A stretch of DNA of 64,000 bases from Halocatena salina (GTDB lineage Archaea; Halobacteriota; Halobacteria; Halobacteriales; Haloarculaceae). Within the stretch, counting starts at the first letter, position 1; every line of letters starts with the position of its first letter. Where the stretch lies: assembly GCF_023115355.1 (NCBI RefSeq), contig NZ_CP096021.1:62001-126000 (forward strand), given 5' to 3'. The notes beneath the pieces are model-generated. The model made no database searches, had not been told where the DNA came from, and was given only the letters and a program-made list of their open reading frames with translations. Of this stretch, positions 38,833 to 48,521 are shown one piece after another. The position numbers and the translations under genes are program-made.

Positions 38833-39358
38833 TAAGAGCTACTTCCATCATAATGTGATATTACTATATATTTATGTGTTGGGTATCCAGTCTACGAGGG
38901 ATCGTCGACCTGATCCGAGCGCTCAGGGAGTGGTGCTGGCTCGTTGCTTACGATTGTGCTGTTGTTTCCCAGAAGAAGCCGGTGTGCTGTGGTTCGGGGT
39001 GAATCTGAGTCAGTTATGTTCGGTTAGTAGCGGGATACAGACAGCTTGCGTATACTTGTTGTGTGTTTCCAGACGCTGACAGTCTGGAAAACCAACGGTC
39101 GATATCACAAGGATATGCATGGTGTGTATAAACTTCATGTCGCTATAGCAAATCCTGTATGCTAGTGATCACTAGTTTCACGAGAAACGAGCTTCAGAAT
39201 TATCTCTGCCGATTTATTACGTAGTAACACTTCGTGCAATTATGTTCGTTGTAGAATCACTTGGGTCGAACTCGGTGAATAACCGGTGAGAAGGGTAGGT
39301 ACTGCGGGGTTCAGAAAGTGTTGCCACTCACGAGAAAGCAAACCCGGAGACGAACTCG
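38833..39358. other. Gap, nothing recognised
   Basis: No gene on either strand. The right part may include the end of the insertion sequence that carries the transposase at 39359, but I could not find matching terminal inverted repeats by eye. Confidence 0.4.
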
Positions 39359-41434
39359 TCAGTCAGGCGGGTCCAACCCTACGTAGTCCTTCGCAATCGT
39401 CAGGAACAGGTCAGCTGTCACGAGTGGCTTGTGCCGGAATTCGGACTCGGCTAACAACTCCAACTTCACCAGCAAATCGACCAACCGCCACACATTGTAC
39501 AATGTGCAGGCGAAGAGGAAGTTGAAAAACCGGTACTCATGATCCATCGACGTGGTGCGAACACGGAAGCTCTTGATCTTCTTGAACCCGTTCTCAATCC
39601 CCCACCTGTGCTTGTACTTCCGAAGGATTCGGCTCACCATGTGGGCCTTCTCGACCTCCGACCTCCCCTCATCGCCATCGTCTCCTTCTTCCGGGATTTC
39701 GAGGTCCGGGTGATTCGTCTCGAACAACATATACAGCCGCGTGTCTTCCTCATTCCCTGGCAACTCGCGGTCTTCTTCCTCTTCACGGACCTCGTCGATC
39801 ACGTCACCAAACATCCGCCCAACATTCTCCACCTCCTCATCAGTCACCTCCGCAAACTCCTCAAGCAATTCCTGGCGAGTCTCATCGTCCTCATCTTCCT
39901 CAGGGTCTTCCGACTCGTCATCATCATCGTCGTCTGCGTCATCACTCGTCCGCTCAGCGTTCATCGCCGGAACGTACACACACTTCCGAACAGGGCCATC
40001 ATCCTCCGTCTCCTCGGGCTCTTCATCTTCGTCTACGAAGTCCGTAAGCTTCGTTCGACCAGTATCTTCGTCGGTAGGCGATTCATCACGCTTGATATGG
40101 ACGAGCTTGCCCTGGCGACGAAGGCGAGTACACTTCGCGCGTTCGCTCGACTGCATCTTCCCCGGGTTCAGATACCAGACATCGTGCTCTTCGCACACGT
40201 CTTTCACCGCGTCGTGAGCAAATTCACGGTCCATCATCAGCAACTCAATATCAACCATATCAGTGGCCGACTCTAACAGGAGATCGACAATTGCAGCCCG
40301 CGAAAGGCCCCGAGGCACCGGAAGTGCATCCAAGACGAGCGGGACATCTAACCCGACGATTTGGATGCTTGCCCACTGGAAGTACAGGTCTGGCAGGGCG
40401 TCTTCATCGTCACCGTCTTCTTTGTACCCGAGCAACCACCGATTCGCCAGATTCCCGTTCTCATCGAATTCGAGTTTCGTATTTTCCCGGTACGGGTTCG
40501 ACTCCGTAATGTCAATACTGGCGAGCACCCCGCTAACAAGTTCCGAGTCTCGCCGCGCTCGTTCGATCAACGCTTCGGTTGTATCGCGGTGCATTTGCCG
40601 TGCGGCATCCGGACCGATTTTCTGCAAGTGATACCGGTGCGTGCTGCCGGTCTGGACGCGGTCGCGCGTGGTTTCGGCTGCGAAATTCCACGTCCCGTCT
40701 TCCGCGTACATCTCTTCGCGCGACCCGATGAATGTGTGTCCCTCGAAAAACGTGTTTTCGTGGATTTCAGTATTCACCCCACGTGGAAGAGAGTAGTTCT
40801 TGGTCAACATCGGCTTCCCGTGCTTCCACACCTTCCGCGTGTTCGCTATCGTGCGATCCCGAACCGTGGAGTCATCCTGCGTCACGTCTTCGGGAGCATC
40901 GACACTCGGGTCCGGGTGGAACACCTCGTCAGGTGCAGGCACGTCATGCTCACGTACGACGTTCACGAGCACCTGCCCGATGGTCCGAATGACTTGCTTG
41001 TGGGTGTCTGTGAGTCTGCCGTCGTTCCAGACACGCCACAGCGTTGATTTCGACGCCCTTCCATTGTCGAATCCAAGGGACTTCACCAGCTCTGGATTGT
41101 CGTTGAGGTAGTCGATAAGCGCGGTCTCACCGCCCCACCCTTTGACAATACGGAGCAGGTGTGCCCTGAGTAATGCTTGGGGCTCTCGCTTATCGTGCCA
41201 CTCAGTAATGTCGTATCCGAACTTCCAAGGGTCCAACGGGAGGTGGCAGAGTGCTTCTTCTAGGTTGTTGTGAGCGAGGTGGGTGAACCATTCTTCGATG
41301 AATGCAGCGGCATCCCATGCGAGCGGCCACGGCTCACTGCTCACTGTGTCGTGAGAATCTGCGTACGGCCACTGTGGATGTGACTCTCGGACAGAGCTGA
41401 GCACCGCTTGCGTCGTGTCCGGGGTGGCTGTCAT
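39359..41434 (-). CDS. IS4-type DDE transposase, unusually long with an acidic insert
   Basis: A 691-residue transposase from the ATG at 41434. The catalytic pieces are an Asp in VLASIDITESNP, an Asp in LLMMDREFAHDAV, and the exact IS4 Y-(2)-R-(3)-E-(6)-K signature in YKHRWGIENGFKKIK. Between the second Asp and the Glu lies an insert of about 150 residues, including a run of acidic residues (SDDADDDDDDESEDPEEDED). Insertions of this kind occur in IS4 relatives, but the length is notable. The N-terminal 200 residues resemble a separate DNA-binding region. All catalytic residues appear present, so the element may be active. A winged-helix gene lies divergently 216 bp away. Confidence 0.85.
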   Translation of the reverse strand: MTATPDTTQAVLSSVRESHPQWPYADSHDTVSSEPWPLAWDAAAFIEEWFTHLAHNNLEEALCHLPLDPWKFGYDITEWHDKREPQALLRAHLLRIVKGWGGETALIDYLNDNPELVKSLGFDNGRASKSTLWRVWNDGRLTDTHKQVIRTIGQVLVNVVREHDVPAPDEVFHPDPSVDAPEDVTQDDSTVRDRTIANTRKVWKHGKPMLTKNYSLPRGVNTEIHENTFFEGHTFIGSREEMYAEDGTWNFAAETTRDRVQTGSTHRYHLQKIGPDAARQMHRDTTEALIERARRDSELVSGVLASIDITESNPYRENTKLEFDENGNLANRWLLGYKEDGDDEDALPDLYFQWASIQIVGLDVPLVLDALPVPRGLSRAAIVDLLLESATDMVDIELLMMDREFAHDAVKDVCEEHDVWYLNPGKMQSSERAKCTRLRRQGKLVHIKRDESPTDEDTGRTKLTDFVDEDEEPEETEDDGPVRKCVYVPAMNAERTSDDADDDDDDESEDPEEDEDDETRQELLEEFAEVTDEEVENVGRMFGDVIDEVREEEEDRELPGNEEDTRLYMLFETNHPDLEIPEEGDDGDEGRSEVEKAHMVSRILRKYKHRWGIENGFKKIKSFRVRTTSMDHEYRFFNFLFACTLYNVWRLVDLLVKLELLAESEFRHKPLVTADLFLTIAKDYVGLDPPD

Positions 41435-41650
41435 GCGTTGAGAGGGATGTACTTTGATTCGAAGTGTAAGTACGGGGGCGGTGGTTCCGGAATTTCCGGA
41501 TAGGACTACGTAGAGTGTGTATAAAATCAACAACCGCTTGAGCCGGATTCGCTCTGTCGAGTGATTGTATTCGAAGTGAGATATGAATCATAGCTAGCTT
41601 CGTTCGTCCAGAAGTTTCACTACGGCCGGCGTTGATACAGCGGGTAGTGC

Positions 41651-42085
41651 ATGGCTGACACGGTGAGGGAGTACTGTACCTCTCGCGGCGCTCTCGGTGT
41701 TCTCATCCTGCTGTATAGCGACCCGCAGCGGTTCACAGACCTCGCGGAGATGCTGCACATCAGCGACTCAACGCTCACGTATCGCCTCGCAGAAGCACGC
41801 GATCTCGGCCTCGTCACTCCCGAAATTGACGAGCAGGAAACGTCGGTCGGTGATCAGTACCGGCTGAGCGAACGGGGTGCGCTCATTGTGAAGAAACTGG
41901 ACCAGTTGGGTGTTACTCACGCGTATCGAACGATGCTGGACATGCACCAGCAGGTCGAAGACGGTCGCAGCGACCTTGACGAGTGGTTAGACGACGATGA
42001 AACAAAGAGGAAGTTAGCGCGGTGTAGTGACCAGGACCCGTACGTAGACCCGTTCGGTGATGACGTAACAGGGTACTCAGGGTAA
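41651..42085 (+). CDS. Winged-helix transcriptional regulator
   Basis: A 144-residue regulator. Residues 10-75 form an HxlR/ArsR-like winged helix: GVLILLYSDPQRFTDLAEML, then DSTLTYRLAEARDLGLVTPE and the wing. The rest is an acidic helical tail. It is divergent from the IS4-type transposase and may travel with it as an accessory gene or control its promoter. That is inferred from position only. Confidence 0.75.
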   Translation: MADTVREYCTSRGALGVLILLYSDPQRFTDLAEMLHISDSTLTYRLAEARDLGLVTPEIDEQETSVGDQYRLSERGALIVKKLDQLGVTHAYRTMLDMHQQVEDGRSDLDEWLDDDETKRKLARCSDQDPYVDPFGDDVTGYSG

Positions 42086-42213
42086 CTAGGCTCCGGTACA
42101 TTTTCTCATAGAGTCTGTCAGAGGAACACTTCGCGCAGCGACAGTTTCACTCGGAGCCGCTCTAGACCAACCGATGAGTCACGTTGTGTAATTACCAGGG
42201 ATTACGGCCAGTC

Positions 42214-43482
42214 TCACTGGCTCAGTTCTTCGGCCAATTCACGGGCTCGTCCAGCCCGAATATCATCTTCGGCAACCATCCGGGCCGCAATTTCCTCAAT
42301 TAGTTCATCGGGTGCGTCGGTCTCACGAGCAATATTTTTCGCATGAAGTTTCATGTGTCCAGTTTGGATTCCTTCATCAGCCAGTGCACGCATACTGGCG
42401 ATGTTTTCTGCGAGCCCAACGGCTCCGAAGATGGCCACTAACTCGTCACTCGATTCAACATCAAGGATCTTCATCGCTGCACTAGCAGTTGGATGGGCAC
42501 GAGTAGCGCCGCCAACAGTGCCCACTTGGACTGGTACCTCAATACTGCACGACAGATTGCCTTCTGTATCGATCTCGTAGGTCGAAAGCGGGCCGTATCC
42601 ATCATTGGCTGCAAAGGCGTGAGCGCCGGCCTCAATGGCTCGCCAGTCGTTCATTGTTGCAACAGCAAGCGCGTCCATCCCGTTCAGGATGCCCTTGTTG
42701 TGCGTTGCTGCCCGGTACGGATCACCGGCGGCGAAGGCCCACGCATCGACAATTCGGTCCCTGACCTCTTCTCCTGACAGCGAACTCTGCTCGCGCTCAA
42801 GCATCTCTGGCGTGATGGTACACCGAACACGCGCAACTCGGTGATCCGCTAAGTTTGATAACACACGGAGAACGGCTTCCCCACTGGTCTCTTCTTCAAC
42901 GAGCGGGGCCACTGCCTCTGCCATTGTGTTGACTGCATTCGCTCCCATGGCGTCCTGCACATTCACAAGGAGGTGAACGACAACCATGGGGCCACGAGGG
43001 GTGTCTACGACACGAGCAGTAACGTCCTCACACCCGCCACCGTGAGAGACGAGGACACCCTGATCATTAGCCATAGATCTAATCTCGTCAGCTCGTTCGA
43101 GAACTCGCATTTTCGCACTGAATGGGTCACTGATGTCTCGAATTTGGATTTGTCCGAGCATATACGGTCCCGAGACAGAGGTTGAGAATCCGCCCGTATC
43201 ACGCGTAAGTTTCGCCCCGTACGAAGCGGCTGCCACGACGGAGCTTTCTTCAACCGCCATTGGCACAAGTACGTCTTCGCCATCGATAACGAAGTTCGTC
43301 GCAACACTCAACGGGAGGGAAATACTGCCAATCACGTTTTCACTCAAACTATCCATGAGTTCGCTATTAGGCCCCTCCCGCAGAGCGTCAGAATCTTCTT
43401 CAGAGAGGAGGCAGCGACTCGTAATGATTTCACGTCGTCGCTGCGGAGTTTCTTCGTAGAAGTCCGGAATACGTGAGTCCAT
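42214..43482 (-). CDS. mvaA: HMG-CoA reductase, class II
   Basis: A 422-residue hydroxymethylglutaryl-CoA reductase of the class II (MvaA) type. Catalytic residues by alignment with Pseudomonas mevalonii: Glu79 in PMAVEESSV, Lys263 in THNKGILNGMD, Asp279 in MNDWRAIEA and His376 in TGHMKLHAKN. The C-terminal flap follows with the typical LHAKNIA and an acidic helix. Class II enzymes degrade mevalonate in some bacteria but are biosynthetic in others and in Archaeoglobus. Most haloarchaea rely on a class I enzyme for isoprenoid lipids, so this may be the main enzyme or a second copy. It stands alone, not in an operon. Confidence 0.93.
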   Translation of the reverse strand: MDSRIPDFYEETPQRRREIITSRCLLSEEDSDALREGPNSELMDSLSENVIGSISLPLSVATNFVIDGEDVLVPMAVEESSVVAAASYGAKLTRDTGGFSTSVSGPYMLGQIQIRDISDPFSAKMRVLERADEIRSMANDQGVLVSHGGGCEDVTARVVDTPRGPMVVVHLLVNVQDAMGANAVNTMAEAVAPLVEEETSGEAVLRVLSNLADHRVARVRCTITPEMLEREQSSLSGEEVRDRIVDAWAFAAGDPYRAATHNKGILNGMDALAVATMNDWRAIEAGAHAFAANDGYGPLSTYEIDTEGNLSCSIEVPVQVGTVGGATRAHPTASAAMKILDVESSDELVAIFGAVGLAENIASMRALADEGIQTGHMKLHAKNIARETDAPDELIEEIAARMVAEDDIRAGRARELAEELSQ

Positions 43483-43994
43483 AGAAGTTAGTCAAATTCC
43501 ATCCAGTTAGTTGATAGGGTTAGTGGAATGATTCTGTGGACCGTAGTCTCTATCCGACGATATCTCCATAGACTGCACAGAGTATTAGAGGGCGTAGTTG
43601 AACCTCCTCACATTAAGAACCATTTAGAACTACTGAAACGAGGGGTAGCTAGTGAACTCGTCCAGACCAATCCGTTGAGCCCTACTTCAGAGGATGGATT
43701 TCTGTAAACGGCTTTTACTCACGCAGGTTGAAATGGAATTTGCAATATCGTATCACAAAAAGGCTTCTATCAGTATGCTATTCGATCTGCGATACTGTGG
43801 CAAGACTCCCTGAAAACCCTGACGAGCGTGCGATCACCTCTGTTTGCCAGAAGTTGGCCCAGTAGATTTGTCATGCATAGCTACCTGCGAAATGTAGATA
43901 TCGAGTATAGATTTCGAGCCCAACTGTGCATGAGCAATCTACCACACCGACCTCAGATCTGTCGGAACCAGACCCTCGCTGTACATATTGTCGA
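43483..43994. other. Gap, nothing recognised
   Basis: The region upstream of the reductase gene; no gene on either strand. The reductase promoter should lie within the first 60 bases. Confidence 0.4.
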
Positions 43995-45062
43995 TTACTC
44001 GATATACGCTGTATCGATTGGATCCTCGATATCGCCCATAACCGACTCGAGAAGGTCCGTCACGGTGACCATCCCGAGCACCTCCCCATCCTCGATGACG
44101 AGTGCGAGTTCCTGGTTTTCGGTTTGGAACTGATCGATAGCGTCGCTCACGTCGACATCCGGTGAAAGAGTCATCGGAGGGGCTGCTAGCTTCGTGAAGT
44201 CGATATCGCCCTCAGCCATCCCGTCACGATATCTAACCAAGATCGGGAAGTACACGATTCCATGAAAATCTATCAACTCATCTCCGACCAACGGATAGCG
44301 TGTATGCGGATTCTCCTCCATCCGATGAAAATTCTCTTCGATATCATCCTTTGTCGAGAGGACGACGATATCGTCTGCGGGTATCATAACCTCACGAACA
44401 GGTTGTTCGCCGACATCGAGTGCATTCATCACTTCGTCGCGGCGTTCCTCGGAGAGATCACCCCTATCGAGAAGCGACCCGAGTCGGTTCCGCAGGTCGG
44501 CCCGGGACTCGATAACGTCTTTTTCCGTTTCGAGCCACGCGCCGGTCATCTCGATGCCGAACAGTCTGAGTGTCCACTTCGCGATCCAGTCACCGAGTGT
44601 GATGAGTGGGGAGATCGCCCAGTTGAACCAATACAGTGGTGTCGCGCCGTATCGACACACCATTCGGGACCGTTCGACACCGAGGTAGGTCGGTGTCTGT
44701 TCGCCGTGCGTCAGATGGACGAGATTGATGATGAGAAACGCGATAATACCACCCGAGCCGATAGCGGCCAGCACCGTGTTTTCGAATAGCGGCTCGAAAA
44801 TGGCTGCTAACGCGGGTTCAGCGACGATCCCAACCGCGATACTCGACGCCGTGATGCCAACCTGGCATGTCGTCAGATAGATCTCCAGATTCTGCGTCAT
44901 CTCCCACGCCCGCTCGAGCGCCCGATAACCATCACCCACGAACTCCTCCTCACTGAACTGTCGGGCCCGGGTGAGCGCGAACTCGATCGCGACGAAGAAT
45001 CCGTTCGCCAAGATAAGAAACACCCCCGCACCGAGACGGAGCCCAAGCTCTATCGAGTTCAT
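43995..45062 (-). CDS. CNNM/CorC-type membrane protein with DUF21 and paired CBS domains
   Basis: A 355-residue protein. Residues about 1-185 form the DUF21 membrane domain (ANGFFVAIEFALTRAR, TTCQVGITASSIAVG, with the acidic and glycine positions of the family). Two CBS motifs follow: DVGEQPVREVMIPADDIVVL and MTLSPDVDVSDAIDQF, ending in VLGMVTVTDLLESVMG. This is the hemolysin-C/CorC/CNNM architecture, linked to Mg2+ or Na+ transport. The usual C-terminal CorC/HlyC domain is missing, as in many short archaeal members. It is transcribed alone. Confidence 0.88.
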   Translation of the reverse strand: MNSIELGLRLGAGVFLILANGFFVAIEFALTRARQFSEEEFVGDGYRALERAWEMTQNLEIYLTTCQVGITASSIAVGIVAEPALAAIFEPLFENTVLAAIGSGGIIAFLIINLVHLTHGEQTPTYLGVERSRMVCRYGATPLYWFNWAISPLITLGDWIAKWTLRLFGIEMTGAWLETEKDVIESRADLRNRLGSLLDRGDLSEERRDEVMNALDVGEQPVREVMIPADDIVVLSTKDDIEENFHRMEENPHTRYPLVGDELIDFHGIVYFPILVRYRDGMAEGDIDFTKLAAPPMTLSPDVDVSDAIDQFQTENQELALVIEDGEVLGMVTVTDLLESVMGDIEDPIDTAYIE

Positions 45063-45131
45063 TAGCTGTATGTACTGACACAGCGGCTAAATAAGTACAG
45101 GAATCGCTAACCCTTTCAGAAGACCTCGGCG

Positions 45132-45997
45132 CTACTCTGGCTCTGCGAGGGTAATGACCGGGACCGGTGCAGAGTGGACCGTTTTTTCAGCAACGCTTCC
45201 CAGCAGTATGCGATCGGTCCCGCGCCTTTCTGTTGTGCCCATCACGACAGCGTGGATGTCGTTCAATTCGCTATAGTCAAGAATCGCCTCAACAGGCGAC
45301 CCACGTTCGATATGCCGAACGGTATTCGTATCCTCGTCTCTCTCTGCCTTCGAGATGATGTCCTCGACAGCGTCAATCGCGACTTGTTACGTCCCTGTTC
45401 AGAAATGGCTGACCGAACCATCCAGCCCGAGTGCGGTGTCGTCTATGACAGACAGAACGTGGACGGTGGCACCGAGGGACGCCGCGAGTAGGAGACCATG
45501 ACAGCGTGGGTCGCTGCAGTACTTCCGTCCGTTGGAAGGAGGATATTCTTGTAGGGAAACTCCAACTGCTCGTCGGGTTGCATCCGTACTGTGAGGACAG
45601 GGACGGAAGAGAGTCGGACGACCTTCTCAGAAACACTTCCAATGAGGTACCGTGAGAACCCCCCGCGGGCGTGCGTCGACATCACGATCAGATCGTACCC
45701 GTAGTTCTCGGCATACTCGATGATCGTCGGGGCCGGATTGCCCTGTACGACATCGGTATCGTACGCGACTCCAAGTGTGTCCAATGTTTTCGCGGCCTCG
45801 TCAACGATCTCCCCACCCTGTTGAACGAGTCCGTCGACCATCTGGTCTTCAACGATGGTGACACTGTCGCGAGTCGTATCAGCAACATAGGGACATGAAT
45901 GGTGGCATTAGTCCAGTGTAAAATTTCTCTGATATGATGGGAGCACCGCCGCTGCTCCGTCCCTACCGTCGAATGGGAGAAGGAGGTTCTCGTACAT
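45132..45997 (-). pseudogene. Two-domain UspA universal stress protein, broken
   Basis: From the ATG at 45997 the strand reads MYENLLLPFDGRDGAAAV, then an in-frame TAA, then DTTRDSVTIVEDQMVDGLV and a good first domain through RGGFSRYLIGSVSEKVVRLS. The second domain starts FPYKNILLPTDGSTAATHA and then loses frame. Its end is found in another frame (DIHAVVMGTTERRGTDRILL, then SAPVPVITLAEPE and a stop at 45132-45134). The middle of domain two is deleted. It is a dead paralogue of the intact UspA at 46600. Confidence 0.8.
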
Positions 45998-46104
45998 TGT
46001 TCAGTGCGAAATGCTACGATGGCCAAACCCTAATGGTTTTCACCAACTTCTTGAAGTGATAGTCTCTGATCGCGAAATAGCTAGGTAGTAGTTCATAGTC
46101 ATAG

Positions 46105-46338
46105 TCATCCCTCGCCACCCAATTCCGCGAGTGTAAGGAGAAGTCCCGGAACAATCAGCAAAATGAGGCCGCCAACGATCAGGACAAGCGGTAGCACGAG
46201 GAGTCCCATGTCCGTCAGCAACCAGAGCCCGAGACCACCAAGGAGAGCAAGCAGGCCGATGAGACGGAGGAGCCAAACGAGAGCACCTTCGAGTTCCGAA
46301 TCTGCGACTACGTCTGCGAGTTCAAGGATGTCGTCCAT
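46105..46338 (-). CDS. Small hydrophobic membrane protein
   Basis: A 77-79-residue protein with a short acidic head (MDDILELADVVAD) and two long hydrophobic helices separated by a short turn (LLTDM). Two ATGs six bases apart can start it. It has no known family. It sits between a dead and an intact UspA gene, upstream of and opposite to the latter. Proteins of this shape are common in haloarchaea, with unknown role. Confidence 0.6.
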   Translation of the reverse strand: MDDILELADVVADSELEGALVWLLRLIGLLALLGGLGLWLLTDMGLLVLPLVLIVGGLILLIVPGLLLTLAELGGEG

Positions 46339-46599
46339 TGACATGCAGTCCTCATAGCTGTAGCATCATATATTCCGGTGCCTCCGCTGTAGCCACGACC
46401 GTACCTGTGCTCTTTGTGTCGGGTGGCTCAACGGAAGCGTTCACCGGCGTGGCCCGTTTTGTCAGTAATTTGTTGTCGGGACGACAAACGGTGATGAGTA
46501 TAGGGTTCCTTTTCGTTGCCAAACCATAATCGTGGAAGAGAGACCTGCAGGTGACGGGACAGCAATTTTTCCTCCCCAGAGCGTCGATTCGAATAGTGT

Positions 46600-47493
46600 A
46601 TGTACGATACGATACTGATTCCGTGTGACGGGAGCGAGGCAAGCACCGCTGCCCTTGATCATGGCCTCGCCATTGCGGACACACACGACGCAACAGTCCA
46701 TCTCTTGCATGTTGTAAACGTTGGCACAGAGATCGCCGCTACGGGGATGGCTGTCGGAGAGGTGATGGATACGCTGACAGATGCAGGCCAAGAGATATTG
46801 TCCGAGGCAGCAACTCGTGCAGAGGACGCTGGCATTGCCTACGAGCAGGAGTTGCTCGAAGGGATTCCCTATGAAGCGATTGGCGAGTACGCCACCGACC
46901 GACCGATCGATCTCACTGTCATGGGAACAACAGGGCGTTCGGGGGTAACAGAACGTCTCTTAGGGAGTACGACCGACCGGGTGCTCCGTCGCACTGACAC
47001 GCCCATTCTGATTGCCCCGGACGCCGATGCAGCTAGCACCGACAGTGGATCGTATGCGCATGTCCTTGCCCCAACGGACGGGAGCAACAACGCCGAACGC
47101 GCAGCGCCATACGGCGCCGATATCGCACAGCACGCCAACGCGACGCTTCACATCGTCTCTGTCGTGGATGTACAGGCTGAGGGGGGCGTATTCAGCATCG
47201 GTGGGGTCTCCGAGGAGTTCATCGACCAACTCGAAGAGCAAGGCCATGAGGCCGTCTCTCACTTTGCTGACCGTGTCAGCGAAACCGACGCAGATGTGGA
47301 TCTCAGTAAAACAGTTACGCAAGGAACGCCACACGAGGCCCTCCGTGAGTACGTCGCCGATAACGGGATCGACATTGTAGTGATCGCCTCGCAAGGTACC
47401 TCAAATCTTGCTAGCCAGCATCTCGGGAGTGTCGCGGATCAGGTCTTACGCACGGTTGATAAACCGATACTGGTCGTACCACCAGCAGACTGA
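46600..47493 (+). CDS. Universal stress protein, two UspA domains
   Basis: A 297-residue cytosolic protein with tandem UspA folds. Domain one begins YDTILIPCDGSEASTAALDH and ends GTTGRSGVTERLLGSTTD; domain two begins YAHVLAPTDGSNNAERAAPY and ends ASQGTSNLASQHLGSVAD. The G-x2-G-x8-9-G-S signatures are the ATP-binding loops and are present in domain one. Domain two has ASQGTSNLAS, a slight variant. UspA proteins act in stress responses by nucleotide binding. No operon partner is evident. Confidence 0.9.
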   Translation: MYDTILIPCDGSEASTAALDHGLAIADTHDATVHLLHVVNVGTEIAATGMAVGEVMDTLTDAGQEILSEAATRAEDAGIAYEQELLEGIPYEAIGEYATDRPIDLTVMGTTGRSGVTERLLGSTTDRVLRRTDTPILIAPDADAASTDSGSYAHVLAPTDGSNNAERAAPYGADIAQHANATLHIVSVVDVQAEGGVFSIGGVSEEFIDQLEEQGHEAVSHFADRVSETDADVDLSKTVTQGTPHEALREYVADNGIDIVVIASQGTSNLASQHLGSVADQVLRTVDKPILVVPPAD

Positions 47494-47600
47494 TGGGAAC
47501 AACGTGACGACAATGAATCAGGAGACGGAGTTTCGTTAAATCACTCTGTGTCTCCGAGCGGTACTGGAGGTTTTTCCATCCAATTGCGTCTAGAATAGCA

Positions 47601-47887
47601 ATGGCCCCGCTACAGCGCTTAGTTATTGCTGTTCTGAAGCCCTATGAACCGACAACACACGCGTTTACTCAGCAGGTTGCAACCGCCGTCACCGTCACCA
47701 GTGTCAATGCGACGTTCGTCGAACTCGATAAAGACGTTCTGAATCTAAGACTCACCAGCGAGGGAACACGATTGAGTACGACAAGGTCGAGGCGAGTATC
47801 GAAGGTGCGAGCGGGACGATCCATTCAGTCGATCAGGTCGTTCGTGGAGAGTACATCGTCGAAGATACGCCGACACCACAGGACTGA
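47601..47887 (+). pseudogene. DUF211 protein with a frameshift
   Basis: The frame starting at 47601 encodes LQRLVIAVLKPYEPTTHAFT and VNATFVELDKDVLNLRLTSE, the conserved first half of DUF211. At about 47775 the frame changes by one base, and the remaining half is found in another frame (TIEYDKVEASIEGASGTIHS, then GEYIVEDTPTPQD and a stop at 47885-47887). DUF211 proteins are about 95 residues, small and archaeal, of unknown function. A single indel separates the halves, so either a recent loss or a sequence error. Confidence 0.7.
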
Positions 47888-48521
47888 TGGGACGAAACCC
47901 GATTCCAACTCTGACTTCGGATCATCGTATCAAGTTAATTGTCCCATTTCAGAGACGATCTTAGATGACGAGTCGGCTGATGAATCCGTAAGGCCAGGAC
48001 AACGAAAGAGATCAGCTTCCCTCTCGTCTATTCGGCCGCTGGAACTGTCGGCTACATTCACACCGGCTATCTGACCATCGCCGTCTGTCTGGCTCCGATC
48101 ATCTTCGTGAACGCATGGAGGGCTGACCGGTCCGGGCGACACAGACACACATCGACGGCGTGGTCTCAATCACCTCGGCGAACACGTCCGATCACGACTA
48201 TCACATCGAAGACGATACGACTCACAGCACCGACTGAGTTCAAATCAACGAGTAGGTACCCACTCGTGATTTTTTGACCAATGACTTATGCTGAAGCATA
48301 GGGTGGCTTCAGGAATCGTATCGGAGGGGTTTAACGCAACGAGTCGAAACGTCGACAGTAACAACGGTACAATCATAGCTCGTGGAGAAGGAAGCGATCC
48401 GACATGCTATTAAGTATATAAATATAGCAACCTTAATAAATAAGAAATAATATATAAAATATATTATTATATATGTATTGAATTGTGATAGAATATCATA
48501 TGTCGGTGATATATATTCTCG
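47888..48521. other. Gap with fragments of an unrecognised membrane protein
   Basis: At about 48010-48120 one forward frame reads KEISFPLVYSAAGTVGYIHT and TIAVCLAPIIFVNAW, a short hydrophobic pattern, and at about 48135-48238 a second piece ends in acidic residues. No intact gene. From 48400 the sequence is very AT-rich and leads into a transposase start. Confidence 0.35.

Noticed and set aside
39539-40276. 245-codon forward frame opposite the IS4 transposase
   Set aside because: Leucine/isoleucine-rich antisense of the acidic insert; no start context or family.
39220-42160. Matching AACACTTCG words on both sides of the IS4-type element as target-site duplication
   Set aside because: Only nine bases, not placed at recognisable element ends, and flanks do not extend the match.
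46105-47493. UspA relic, membrane protein and intact UspA read as one operon
   Set aside because: The relic and membrane protein are on the reverse strand and the intact UspA on the forward strand.
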